In this document: piece by piece, positions 45,394-56,858 of the stretch | Position numbering within the stretch: position 1 is the stretch's first letter | Layout: every line of letters begins with the position of its first letter | From: Aaosphaeria pasadenensis | Taxonomy: Eukaryota > Ascomycota > Dothideomycetes > Pleosporales | Direction: 5' to 3' | Assembly: GCA_022813625.1 (NCBI GenBank) | Contig: JAKLMB010000002.1 | Span: 1,860,001-1,924,000, forward strand | DNA length: 64,000 bases | Notes under the pieces: generated by a model | Databases searched by the model: none | Seen by the model: only the letters and a program-made list of their open reading frames with translations | What the model was told of the DNA's origin: nothing | Position numbers and translations under genes: made by a program

Positions 45394-47155
45394 ATGGTGG
45401 AGGCAGAGGGCAACCCCACGACGTGGAAGTTCACACAGTACGTTCTATTTGGGCTCACACTCTTCACCAGCATATTCTGCTACTGTGGTGTGCTGCATCG
45501 CCCTTTTCAGCACCACTAACTGGCCTAGATGCTTCGGCGACAAAGGAGACGTTGAAGATATAACTGAAGGTACTTGGCAAGCTCTCTTTAGACGATAAAG
45601 CTTCAGCTGACACTTGAGGGCAGCGGATATCATCTCTACGGTAGAATTCGACCAGACGGGCAATTACCTCGCCACCGGCGATAAAGGTGGGCGTGTTGTG
45701 TTGTTTGAGAGGAATGAGACAGTACGTATCATACCATGGATTAAGCACCGCCGAATCGGATGACGTCTGACACACTGCTATAGAAAAAGACCTGCGAGTA
45801 CAAATTCCATACCGAATTTCAGTCACACGAGCCCGAATTTGATTATCTCAAATCTCTCGAGATTGAGGAAAAAATCAACAAGATCAAGTGGTGCCGCCGA
45901 CAGAATGCCTCCCATTATCTTCTTTCGACGAACGACAAGACAATAAAACTATGGAAAGTATTCGAGAAGTCATTAAAAGTGGTTGCGGAGAACAATCTTT
46001 CACATGAACTCACTCCAGGCGGCGGAGTTGCTGGCGCGGGCGGTCCTGTCAGAAATCCCAATGCCCACTTCCGTACCGCGTCGGACCTCAAGCTGCCCCG
46101 CCTAACCCATCATGACACCGTCGTTGCCGCCGTGCCCCGCAAGACATACGCCAACGCGCATGCCTATCACATCAACAGCATATCAGTGAACAGTGATGGC
46201 GAGACATTCATCAGCAGCGACGATTTGCGCATCAACCTATGGAATCTGAACATTCAAGATCAGAGCTTCAACATTGTTGACATCAAGCCGGCCAATATGG
46301 AAGAACTAACGGAAGTCATAACGGCTGCCGAATTCCACCCGCAGAGCTGTAACTGGTTCATGTATGCTAGCTCGAAGGGAACTATCAAACTAGCAGACAT
46401 GAGGGAGAGTGCTTTGTGCGACCAACACGCAAAACGTATGTTCAAAATCTCGACGGAACGCTTTGTCATATACTAACTAGTCCGCAGAGTTCGAACAGGA
46501 AGAAGACCCTTCTTCCAGATCCTTTTTCTCCGAAATCATTTCCTCGATTTCCGACGTGCGATTTTCTCACGATGGTCGATATATCCTATCCCGTGATTAC
46601 TTGACTGTAAAGATATGGGACGTCAACATGGAGCGCACTCCTGTCAAGACGATTCCTATCCACGAACACTTGCGTCCACGACTATGTGACACCTATGAGA
46701 ACGATAGCATCTTCGACAAGTTCGAAGTGGTCTTCTCCGGTGATGCTAAGAATGTCATGACCGGCAGTTACAACAACAACTTCATGATCTATCCTTCGGA
46801 CCCAGAGAAAGATACTGAAGTAGTACTGCAAGCCGACAAATCAGCCTTCAAGGCCAAGAAGGTCGGCATTCCCACGCCTATGAATTCGTCAACTAGCCCG
46901 ACCGGCAGCTCTGGTAAGAAGGGCGGATCAAGGGCTGGAAGTCCTGCTGCTGGCGCGGTGGGCCAAGGCCAACGAATGAGGAAAGAAACGGACGCAGACC
47001 AAATTGATTTCAATAAGAAGATCCTACATATGAGCTGGCATCCATTTGAGGATAGCATCGCAATCGCTGCAACGAACAACGTATGTATACTTTCAAGAGC
47101 TACATATCGCATCTGCTAACATCGGCTTTAGCTTTTCGTGTTCTCCGCGTTGTAG
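45394..47155 (+). CDS. cdc55: PP2A regulatory subunit B (B55/Cdc55)
   Basis: WD40-propeller B subunit that targets protein phosphatase 2A, controlling mitotic exit, septation and polarity. Six exons: 45394-45437, 45529-45569, 45624-45721, 45784-46435, 46488-47080 and 47132-47155; predicted 483 aa. Spliced N-terminus: [20 protein letters not shown], then [20 protein letters not shown], the first blade. Signature B55 segments are [67 protein letters not shown] and [16 protein letters not shown] filamentous-fungal insert rich in Gly/Ser (about residues 400-445) lies between the last blades. The final exon is 24 nt and supplies LFVFSAL-stop, which completes the last strand; without it the frame would end earlier in the intron. 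Confidence 0.95.
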
Positions 47156-47915
47156 ACTATCTTCGCATCAGCCTGGTAAGTCTTAAGTAGATGAGTTACA
47201 GTTCTACTTTGGATTGCCATGCATGCTCGTTACTAGTCCTCTCCTTTCCTCTATGGGTCTTCTCGGTGCTACGCTCGCATTGTAGAAATGAATTACGCAT
47301 GATGGACAGAAGTGTAGAGGTTGTCAAGCCGGGCCATGCGGTCTCTGCATGATTGACGAGGTCAAACACGGCATCACGGAGGTAGATTGTGCACCATATA
47401 ATGATAATAAACGGTGCAATTGAGTGTGCATTACAATTCAATTACGAGTGCACGAAGTGAAATAACTTGATAATTGACAACCATGTCTGTATTATGTGCG
47501 TTTGTGGATCTCAAGTACGAATGTTAGTGACTATTCGCGATTCTACAATATTAAATGAAGGCATCTGCGTGCAAAGACATTTGCAAGTGCGGGTCAGCCT
47601 TACAGGAGCTAGTGTGGAGCTAGGATCCGCTCATCTCGACCTGCGAATCTAAAATCTCCGTCCTCCACGTCAACCACTTCATCCCGTCTTTCCACTGCTA
47701 TTCTGCTAGCTTGGAGACACAACTTTGCGGGACATTTGTTTTCGATTTCAGCTTACCACAGAACTGCGAATTAGCGTTCATTGTATGCATAGTGCATCTG
47801 GCGTCCAACGACGACTACTCCTATCTAAACGAAGTGTAGACGCTGTCTGTAATATCTCGATAAATATTTTTTGTAACAAAAGTTTTGTGTTTGCTATATA
47901 TTGCACGAACTTGCA
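47156..47915. other. Spacer CDC55 to YEA4
   Basis: 760 bp between two rightward genes holding the CDC55 3' UTR and YEA4 promoter. Only short frames without features were seen. Confidence 0.5.
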
Positions 47916-49122
47916 ATGGCAGCAATCGCCCCCCTTGTCGGAAGCTTTGGTCTGATCTTCGGAGGTTGTTGTTCTAATGTAAGAGTCTTCACGGTTATTT
48001 CAATGTGCTTTACTAAGTTTTAAGGTCTATTGTCTCGAAGCCATTGTCAAGTAGGAACTCCAAATCCCAAAATCATTGCAGCACTCTAACAAAAGCAAGG
48101 CATGAGCCTGACAGCGGGTTGCTGATCACACTGTTTCAATTCATCTTCACTTGCGCCTCAACGTTGCATTATCAGTTTGATCCCAATGCACGGTATTTCC
48201 TGAAGCCTTCACCAGTACCATTTCGCAAGTGGCTCATCAGTGCAACCCTCTTTTTCACTGTCAACATGATGAATAATTGGGCATTCGCGTTCGATATATC
48301 TGTCCCCGTTCATATTATACTCCGTAGCTTCGGGAGTGTAACCACAATGGCGGCGGGTTGGTTACGTGGAAAGAAATACACCAGAGTACAGGTATTTTCG
48401 GTGGCAGTCTTAACCATGGGGGTAATGGTGTCGGCATGGGCTGATGCCCGATCGAAAGTGCGTATCTCCTTATAGGATTTGAATTGTAACCGTTGAAGCT
48501 GACAACTTGGCAGGGAAAAACCATGGACACTTCGCGGGTCGACTTTACAAGTGCGTCTTTCGAAATTGGTTTACTCATACTTCTAGTAGCCCAATTGCTC
48601 TCGGCGTACATGGGCGCTTACGTAGAGGACATCTATGCGGAGCACGGCAATCACTGGAAGGCCAATCTTTTCTATTCGCATCTCCTCTCTCTTCCCTTGT
48701 TCCTCAACTTTTCCCCAGTTCTATACAAGCAATTTGCGCGTCTACAGGCGTCACAACCGTTCCAGGTACCATCACACATTGCGGGATCTCTTCCGCCGAC
48801 CGTCAGCAAGGCTCTAGCATCGACTCCTCAGCACGTAGTGTACCTAACTGCGAATGCCGTTACTCAATTGCTCTGCATCACCGGAGTAAACATTTTGAGC
48901 GCAAATACGTCCGCTGTAACGGTAACAATCGTCCTCAACATAAGAAAGCTCGTCAGCTTCCTTTTGAGCGTCTGGCTTTTCGGCAACAAGATGAGTGGTT
49001 TGATGGAGATTGGTGCAGTCATGGTCTTTGGTGCTGGAGCTCTCTATGGATGGGAGACAACGTACAAAATACCCCAGAGGCGGAAGGCAGCCGCTAAGGA
49101 TGTGCAGACCAAGAAAGCGTAA
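47916..49122 (+). CDS. yea4: UDP-N-acetylglucosamine transporter (Yea4/SLC35B family)
   Basis: Multi-span ER/Golgi nucleotide-sugar antiporter of the UAA family; yeast Yea4 imports UDP-GlcNAc and influences chitin. Exons: 47916-47978, 48025-48050 (26 nt), 48100-48457 and 48514-49122; predicted 351 aa (yeast 342). The N-terminus MAAIAPLVGSFGLIFGGCCSN joins VYCLEAIVK. Family blocks: LITLFQFIFTCA, a RKWLISATLFFTVNMMNNWA helix, PVHIILRSFGSV, GWLRGKKYTRVQVFSVAVLT, and AVTVTIVLNIRKLVSFLLSVW near the end, the hallmark of SLC35B3/Yea4-type carriers. About eight to ten hydrophobic helices. The tail is Lys-rich and cytosolic (RRKAAAKDVQTKKA). For the third exon I chose the acceptor GCAAG at 48098-48099, because the earlier TTGCAG breaks the frame. 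Confidence 0.92.
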
Positions 49123-49685
49123 ATCGAGAGGCTCGATGGGTTAATACGAGACACAAAGCTTCATACTTGTTTTCACCCTGTCCAACTTGTATAAAATCAC
49201 GCCGGTAATGTCGAAAGACCATGTGAGATCGGTTTCCTAGAACAATTATAGAGCTTTATTTTCAAGACTTTCAGACATTCCGATCGTGCGCCTTAGATTA
49301 TGACGACTATTTTTCATCCACCTACGTCTTTCAGGTCGACAATTAGGTACATAGTATATACACCTAGATAGAGATGTTAAATATAGATAATAAAGGGTAT
49401 GGAGATGATCCTCGTGTAGGCTATGTGTTTACCTAGCCCGAAGTGGCCTAGCCCAATCCCAGCTACCAGTGCTAATGTAGGTGCTTAGGTGTCCCAATCT
49501 CACTCAGGGACAGGGAGTCTTGTATAATTCAATCCATTGACCCCTTCTTGTCACTCTTTTTTATCATTTTCTGATCTACTTTTCGTTTGAATTGCCAAAG
49601 TATGTCCCGAATCCATCTGAATATTTTGGTGTCCTTTCCTCCGCTAACACCGATGATTTAGAAACTCTATCTGCCTGGCAGCATC
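49123..49685. other. Spacer YEA4 to PMT4
   Basis: 563 bp; TAGGTA-rich AT sequence at about 49340-49400 and a pyrimidine-rich leader before PMT4. No supported ORF. Confidence 0.5.
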
Positions 49686-52083
49686 ATGTCTTCCCCGGCC
49701 GGTGTGCGGCACCGCGGTCCCAAGGACAAGAAACGACCGACGACTCCCAATCCTGACCTCCCCCTCGAGAAAGGTGATGGAAATGTTGCACCGATAAAGC
49801 ATACCTTCCAGGCCCATCGGGGCGCGGAATGGGACTATAAAGTTGCCATCTCGATCCTCACATTGTTCGCCTTCATCACACGTTTCTGGGGCATCACCTA
49901 CCCCTCGCAGGTCGTTTTCGACGAGGTTCACTTTGGCAAATTCGCTTCATACTATCTCCAGCGGATGTACTTTTTCGACGTTCACCCTCCATTCGGAAAG
50001 CTTCTCTTCGCTTTCGCTGGCTGGTTGGTCGGTTATAAGGGGGACTTTTTGTTCGAGAACATTGGCGACTCATACATCACAAATAAGGTCCCCTATGTCG
50101 CCTACCGTGCAATGCCTGCAACATTGGGTGCGCTGACGGTCCCGACTGTCTTTCTTATCATGTGGGAATCTGGTTACTCCTTGCCCGCCTGTGTCACGGC
50201 CGCTGGTCTCCTGCTCTTCGATAATGCTCACATCGGCCAAACGCGATTGATTCTCCTCGACGCATCCCTGATTTTCTTCATGGCCACGTCAGTCCTTGCC
50301 TACGTCCGTTTCTATAAACTCAGGCACGACGCTTTCAGCCGAAAGTGGTGGAAGTGGCTTTTGCTCACAGGCGTGTCCCTCAGCTGTGTCATCTCCATCA
50401 AATATGTCGGTGTTTTCACTTTCTTCTCCATCGGCGTTCCCGTCCTGATTGATCTCTGGGACTTGATGAACATCAACCGTCGCCAAGGCGCTTTGAGCCT
50501 ACAGGAGTTTGGAAAGCACTTTGCTGCCCGTGTCATTGGGCTCATCGTGATTCCGTTCATGCTCTATCTCTTCTGGTTCCAGGTCCATTTCACCATCCTC
50601 AGCCGATCTGGCCCTGGTGACGACTTCATGACACCCGAATTCCAAGAAACTTTGAGCGACAACGTGATGAATCTTCAGTCCGTCGGTATCGAATACTTTG
50701 ACTCAATCACGATCCGCCACAAGGATACCAAAGTATACCTCCACAGCCACCCAGACCGTTATCCTCTACGCTACGATGATGGCCGAATCTCTTCCCAGGG
50801 ACAACAAGTAACTGGATATCCTCATAATGATACCAACAACCACTGGCAGGTTCTACCTACTAAGCCGCTGGCATCGACTGAGGGTCAGCGTGTAAAGATT
50901 GGAGATGTTGTGCGCCTGCGCCACATCGTCACCGATACGATTCTCCTCACGCACGATGTAGCCTCCCCTTACTATGCAACCAACCAGGAATTCACTGCAA
51001 TGGGCAAAGAGGAGGCCGATGGTGGACGATACAATGACACCCTTTTCGAAATCAAGGTGGACAACAGCAAAGGCAACCAGGATTTCAAGACCATGTCCTC
51101 GCACTTCAAGCTTGTACACGTTCCCACCAAGGTCGCTATGTGGACACACACCACTCCCCTTCCGGACTGGGCATACAAGCAGGCAGAGATCAACGGAAAC
51201 AAGAATGTCCAACAGCCTAGCAATGTCTGGTATGTTGATGACATTCCTTCGCTTCCTGCCGACAGTGAACGCAACAAGAAGGAGGTGCGTCAAGTGAAGA
51301 CTCTGTCATTCCTCCGAAAGTACATTGAACTCCAGCGTGCGATGTTCTACCACAACAACGCCTTGACCAGCTCTCATCCATATGCTTCCCAACCAATCTC
51401 CTGGCCATTCCTTCTACGCGGTGTCTCCTTCTGGACGAATAACGACACGCGTGAGCAAATCTACTTCCTTGGAAACCCAATTGGCTGGTGGCTTGCATCT
51501 TCCCTGCTTGCTGTCTTTGCAGGCATCATTGGCGCTGATCAGCTAGCTCTGCGTCGAGGCATGGATGCCCTTGATGAGCGTAAGTGCATTCTCCATCAAG
51601 TCCTTATGCAGATATTAATACAAGCGAACTATTCCACATAACTTTACTAACCACTTCCATATAGGAACTCGTGCGCGTCTCTACAATTCGACCGGTTTCT
51701 TCTTCCTCACCTGGGCGGCTCATTACGTTCCGTTCTATATTATGGGACGCCAACTTTTCCTTCATCATTACCTCCCAGCACATCTCGCATCAGCTCTTGT
51801 CGCTGGAGCTTTGATTGAATTCATCTTCAACATCGAGCCAGTCGACCCCGAGTCCCCCGCAGGTACCACCAAGGGTCACAGAAGGACACAGTCCCGTCCC
51901 GTGAGGGAGCGCGTAGCCACTCAGACGCTACTCGGAAGCTGGATCGCCACTGCCGTAGTCTTGACAGCCGTCATCTGGTGCTACCTGTTCTTCGCCCCAT
52001 TGACTTACGGAAAACCGGGCCTCAGCGTTGACCAGGTCAATTCCCGGAAGTGGCTTGCCTACGACTTGCACTTCGCGAAATAA
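49686..52083 (+). CDS. pmt4: Dolichyl-phosphate-mannose protein O-mannosyltransferase, PMT4 type
   Basis: ER-membrane GT39 enzyme that moves mannose from dolichyl-P-mannose to Ser/Thr of secretory and cell-wall proteins. Exons: 49686-51579 and 51665-52083; predicted 770 aa (yeast Pmt4 762). The catalytic acidic pair is Asp79-Glu80 in VVFDEVHFGKFASYYL, followed by FFDVHPPFGKLLFAFAGW. A lumenal MIR-repeat region (about 340-500) begins HKDTKVYLHSHPDRYPLRYD. C-terminal helices include WPFLLRGVSFW, FFFLTWAAHYVPFYIMGRQL and FLHHYLPAHLASALVAGALIE, the HHYLPA stretch being typical of the family. The PPFGK form and length favour the PMT4/POMT1 branch over PMT1 or PMT2 (inference from remembered family differences). 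The cytosolic N-terminus is basic. Confidence 0.93.
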
Positions 52084-52916
52084 TTCAGATCCAGCACTAC
52101 TTCTTTCGCATCGGCTCTAGTATGAATCATGGATTCCAGAAGCACCACCGCGAACCGGTCCTGCTTTTGTTACCATGTCCAGCCCTCTCGTCGGTATGTA
52201 GACTCTATTTTGACGTGGTGGGAGTACCAATGACCCGTCTCAATGCTACATACCGCCTTACTCGCAATTCGCACACACAAACTTTTTCCTTATGTAAGGG
52301 CGGCGCACAACTGATGTAGAAGGGCACAGCGTCTTCGAATTGGTGTATATTAAAAATTATCTCTTATGTCAAACAGTAGTCTGAATGATAAGTCACTCCC
52401 AGGAACTTCCATCAATCTTGCAAAAGGTCGTGCATATTATGTGTGCTTTGTAGAATATACACTGTCTAACTCTACATATCAACTATCCAATCGAGATTTG
52501 GAAGTCACAAATCAGTATTTCCTGTTAGTTGGACATAATTGAACAATTCAGTTTTGTGGAACACGGCAGGCCATGGGATTGTAGGCTTTTGAAAATATAT
52601 AATTGTGCAGGGTATCAAAGTTCCACACACTGTCGGAACAAACAGGGCTTACACCACATGCTTCTTCTAAGATATATGTCGTCGAATGTGATAAACAAAA
52701 AGCCAAAAAAAGAAAGACAAAACGAACATGGCCTGCAAGCCTTCCATCCCTCGTACGCATCTCCCCGCCTCCTAACCATCAATGGATGTAGAGATCACAG
52801 CCCTAGAGCTAGGGAGAACATGGGAGAGGATGCCGAAGCCCCTGGGTAGCATCTCTAGGTGAAATTGACCTGACTGAGGCTATCGCTGGCGAATGATTTC
52901 TGGTGGTTGTCGAGAT
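52084..52916. other. Convergent spacer PMT4 / PEF1
   Basis: 833 bp of 3' UTR-like AT-rich sequence; no feature beyond short frames. The 53-bp repeat found in two other convergent spacers was looked for and not seen. Confidence 0.55.
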
Positions 52917-54177
52917 TTAGTAAAGACCGATGTCTGTGTCTGGGGATATCGAGTTGAAGAGGAACAAGGTTTGCGCACCTGTCAAGAATTCCTCACTGGA
53001 CATCGTTTCGTAAGCAAGGGTTTCCAATCGGAAATCACAGAGGGAGTTGGGGGGTGACTGCCGAAGGTAGACGAGGTTACTTACAAACTCAGAGTGATAT
53101 AGCCGTCCCGGTCATCGTCGTACTTCTTAAAAACGTCCGTCATGCGCTTCAGGCTGATACAGGCTTGCACGAAGAGGTCGAAGCTGATGGCGTTCTCGTT
53201 TCTTCGATCGTAGGTCCTGTACAAGAGCGCGACGAATTGGGAAGACAGGCGGTATCCGAACGCAACAAGTGCTTCGTTGAACTCGTCGTAGGATATGCTT
53301 CCAGATCGGTCCTTATCAAATCGGTCAAAGAGGCCCCTCCAGGCGGACAAGAAGCCCCAGAGTCCGCTACAGCTCAGTTAGCAGCATGCGACTATAGTCG
53401 TCGATACGAGTGGAAAGGGAGGGGCATACCAGAATTCTTCGAAATTGATGGAGCCAGAGCGATCGGTGTCAAACATCCTTTCTCGACATTAGCAGTCTGG
53501 TCACGGCGCCAAGTGAGGTGTATGCATACCTGATCATCATGCGCACGGTATGCGGGTCGAAGGGCGACCAGTCTCCGTTCACGAGTGCGGTGCGCAACTC
53601 GGCTTCAGTAAGGTTTCCGCTTCCTTTTTCACAATTCAGCATCTTGTTATCGCATTCGATGTGATAGAGAGAATATATATACCATCCTTGTCCACCGCGC
53701 CGAACAACTTCCAAAGCGCATCACGGTCGTTCGCATCTCGAGGAGGGGCAGGCGTAGGCGGCGGACGCTGCGCGACCGGGCGATTATGGTAACCCTGAGG
53801 AGGAGGACCATGGCCATAGTTCTGCGGCGGCGGAGAGCCATAGGAGTTATAATGGGGATCGTGTCGCGGCTGATCATAGCGAGGGCTGGGCTGGCGACCG
53901 TCGTATCGTGGGTCATTGTATCCGCCTGTGGGAGGTCTTCCATATCCATCGTTAGGACGTAGACCGCTCGGTACGGGAGGTGCAGGCTTGTTATAGTCTT
54001 GGTGTGTGTTGCGAAGTGGTCGCGGTTGCTGGTTGTTCTGCGAAAGCATGGCAGCGGCCTGGGTCGCGATGTGAGCTGAGGCTGAACCGTAAACATTTCT
54101 CAAAAAATTCGACAAACCTGTTCAGGCTCTGCGTGCGCCGGCAATCTATCGGGGTTAAACCCTTTGTTATACGCCAT
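52917..54177 (-). CDS. pef1: Penta-EF-hand calcium-binding protein (Pef1/ALG-2-peflin type)
   Basis: Calcium-dependent adaptor; yeast Pef1 acts in polar growth and cation stress, and animal ALG-2/peflin in ER exit. Exons: 54118-54177, 53683-54058, 53530-53623, 53430-53477, 53085-53366 and 52917-52995; predicted 312 aa. The N-terminal half is Pro/Gly/Tyr-rich (YGSPPPQNYGHGPPPQGYHN). Five EF hands follow: DANDRDALWKLFGAVDKDGSGNLTEAEL (split here by introns), MFDTDRSGSINFEEF, RFDKDRSGSISYDEF, and two degenerate ones including DDDRDGYITLSF. The last exon starts with EEFLT and, read through, ends in a hydrophobic tail TLFLFNSISPD; an extra donor GTGCGC in that exon leaves the C-terminus uncertain. 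Retention of the last intron would stop after ITLSL. Confidence 0.88.
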
Positions 54178-54978
54178 GATGGAAGAGAAGACGTTGGGTA
54201 GTTAAGGTGTTGGGTAGGTAGGTGTGGGAATGGAATGTGTAGGTACAGACTGGGAGGGAATGACGCGCAGGCGTGGGGTAAAAAGGTGAGGAGGATTACT
54301 ACTATGGAATCCTCCGTACTCCGTACTGGTCACCGGTTTGCCATGCTATACATAGCTGGACAATGCTTGGCGCAGAGCACGTTTCCTCGAGACAAACGGT
54401 CTTACCATGTATTAACTATATTGTCGCATAATCCATGACTGACTGGAGCAGAGGACTTTGTTCGTTTGCTTTTGTGTGCACGTACATACATGGATAGAGT
54501 CAGTGTCGTTGAACAACAATCTACATTCGAATACAACGCGCAGTAGCCACCAGTCAGATGGTACCCGCCATAGACTAACAGAAGACCATCATCATCATTT
54601 AGTGACCAGAACAAGCCGACCAAGAGAGTGAATAGAAACCAGCACCTCCAGAGCGCCTTTCGCAGACCATAAACCAATCGTTCAAACCGAAAGTAAGCTT
54701 CAAACCAAGAACACCGACAAACATTGCCAAAAAAACCCGTATAGATAGACACCCTCCGCTAAACCACCAAGCTTGCTATATCACCAAACCTGGAGATAAG
54801 CATAGAAACGAGTATGAGATCAAGAATGTAACCTGGAGGAGAAATGGATATAGAATTACAAGATATGGCAAATCACGCACTTTTGAAGTATAAATCAGGT
54901 GTAGAAAAACAGTATTTGTGACGCTGGTATCGATGATCCGTGTGCGACTCGAAGGGACGTGGCATGTGTCATCAAACG
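54178..54978. other. Spacer: PEF1 promoter and RLM1 3' region
   Basis: 0.8 kb between leftward genes. One TACTCCGTA lies at 54317-54325, about 140 bp upstream of the PEF1 start. Nothing coding was seen. Confidence 0.5.
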
Positions 54979-56858
54979 TTAAGCCTTGATCCTTTTCGGT
55001 CCACTTCCGCTGTCCGAGCCATCATCTGAAGGTTTTCGCTTACGGTCAGCAGCATCATCACGGCCGAAACTGGGTCCGTTTGCTGCCACGGGCGTTTGAA
55101 AGTTCAGAGGACTTGGAAGCATATTTGCGTCCCTACCAAAGCCCCATTCTGGGTAGAAGCTGGAAGGACTGGGCAATAAGCCATTTTCAACAAATCTACT
55201 CGGCAGAGCTGAGATCGGCGTTTCCAATTCGCTCCGGCTGCCATATGAGCCGTTGTTAGTTGGTGGAGGTGGACGAGCGAACGGGTTTGGTGGACCAGTT
55301 GCTCCAGCGCTGAGTAGAGAATTTGCAGAGGGTGATGGCGGTGGAAGTAAAACGCCTGAAGAGTGGGATGCTTCAGTAGATGTGCGAGCAGGTGTTGCAC
55401 CTGTTGTTCCAGATTCCTTCGGAGAAGAGTCCGCAGTCGCGCTTCCAGCATCAGAGTGCTCACTGGGAATCTGCACTTTGAGCCTTGGTCGCTTCGCATC
55501 AGCTTGAATACTATTAGTTCTTGAAGGCGGCGGTATAGTGGGTGCCGAGGATGTGGATTGTGTCCTCTGCGGTTGGGGCAACTGTGCCGGCGCGGATTCA
55601 GGCGGCGAGTTCCCGTTGACCTGCGCGCGCGACATGGCCGCGACATCGATGGACTGTGACCGTGCGATTCCTTCGTGTTTCAACGCAGACATGTCACTGC
55701 GGGGGCCTTCAACCGTGTTGGAGCTGCCTCCCCAGTGTGCTGCAAGCATAGACCGGCTATCATCAATGGGGGTGAAGATGCTGTGCCTAGCCGCAGAGGG
55801 CAAAGGCTTCGGCTGTGGAAGTGGGGGACTTTGAAAACTGGTCTGGTCGTGCTGGGGTGGCGATGGCACAGACATCGAAGGTGGTGGCGGACCCGGTGGT
55901 TGTGGTCGATCCTGCTGCTGCTGCTGATGTTGCTGTTGCTGGTGTTGCTGATGTGGCGGGGGTGGAGGCGGGGGTTGCTGGTGCTGTTGCTGGAAAGACG
56001 GGGGCATCGATTGTCGGCGTGGTTCCTGGTGTAAATATTGTGGTACCTGTGTAGGCGGGGGATGTGTGTATTGATACTGAGGAGGCGGGGGCGGCGGTGC
56101 TTGCGAGACCTTAGGGGGCATGCCTTGTGGTGCTTGCGGGTTGTAAAATGGCGGGTTGGGCATGTAGGCATAGTTATTTGGTGGAGGAGGGGCCTGGGAG
56201 GGATGATGCTGTGGAGGAGCTAGATTGGAACTTGGACGACGAATATGAGTTCTTGAGCTGGGCCGTGAGAGACCGCTTGGCTGTGGAGAAGGGTGTCGAT
56301 GGTGGAATGGCAAGCCATTTGGCATAGGTGGTGAAGCCGAAGGTGTGCTATGTCTGATGTGCTGGAAGGCAGGTTGGGTTTGGAGGTGGTGTGGCATCAT
56401 AACATGCTCGGGTGGTGTGTTGGAATCGCGGGGCGGCGAACCACCCATATGCTCTTCATCGTCGTCCTCGTCGTCCATATCCTTCTTTCCCATGAAATCC
56501 TCGGGTCCTTTATGCTCGTGGGCTCCGCCATACTGTGTCGGATGTTAGTGGGAAGGGACTTTCACATCGCAAATAGAGTATCCTACGTACATATTGGTAT
56601 CGCCCTATGGTTTCGTTGATGTCCCCCGATGAGAATTCGTATAGCTTCTTGTTGTGTCCGAATATGATGACGGCGACGTCCACCGAACAAAGGACTGAAA
56701 GTTCGTGCGCTTTCTTGAAAAGACCACCCTTCCGCTTCAGAAATGTGCTGGAGGAAGTCAGTGAATGGAATATGGAAGCGACGTGTTCGAGGGTTTACTT
56801 ACACGGAACGGTTGCGATCATCCTTGATCGCCTTGATCTCAATCTTCCTGCGACCCAT
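54979..56858 (-). CDS. rlm1: MADS-box transcription factor, MEF2/Rlm1 type (RlmA)
   Basis: Nuclear DNA-binding factor at the end of the Pkc1-MAPK cell-wall-integrity cascade. Exons: 56803-56858, 56591-56747 and 54979-56532; predicted 588 aa. The MADS domain (residues 1 to about 60) runs [19 protein letters not shown], then [20 protein letters not shown] and [20 protein letters not shown], continuing into [14 protein letters not shown]. The two introns lie in the MADS box and just after it. The HEHKGPEDF motif directly behind is characteristic of fungal RlmA. The rest is Pro/Gln-rich activation-type sequence with Pro-rich runs and a poly-Gln/His stretch at about 190-215 coded by CAG/CAA repeats, several SP/TP sites suitable for MAPK, and a basic end [20 protein letters not shown] that looks like a nuclear signal. 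Confidence 0.95.
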
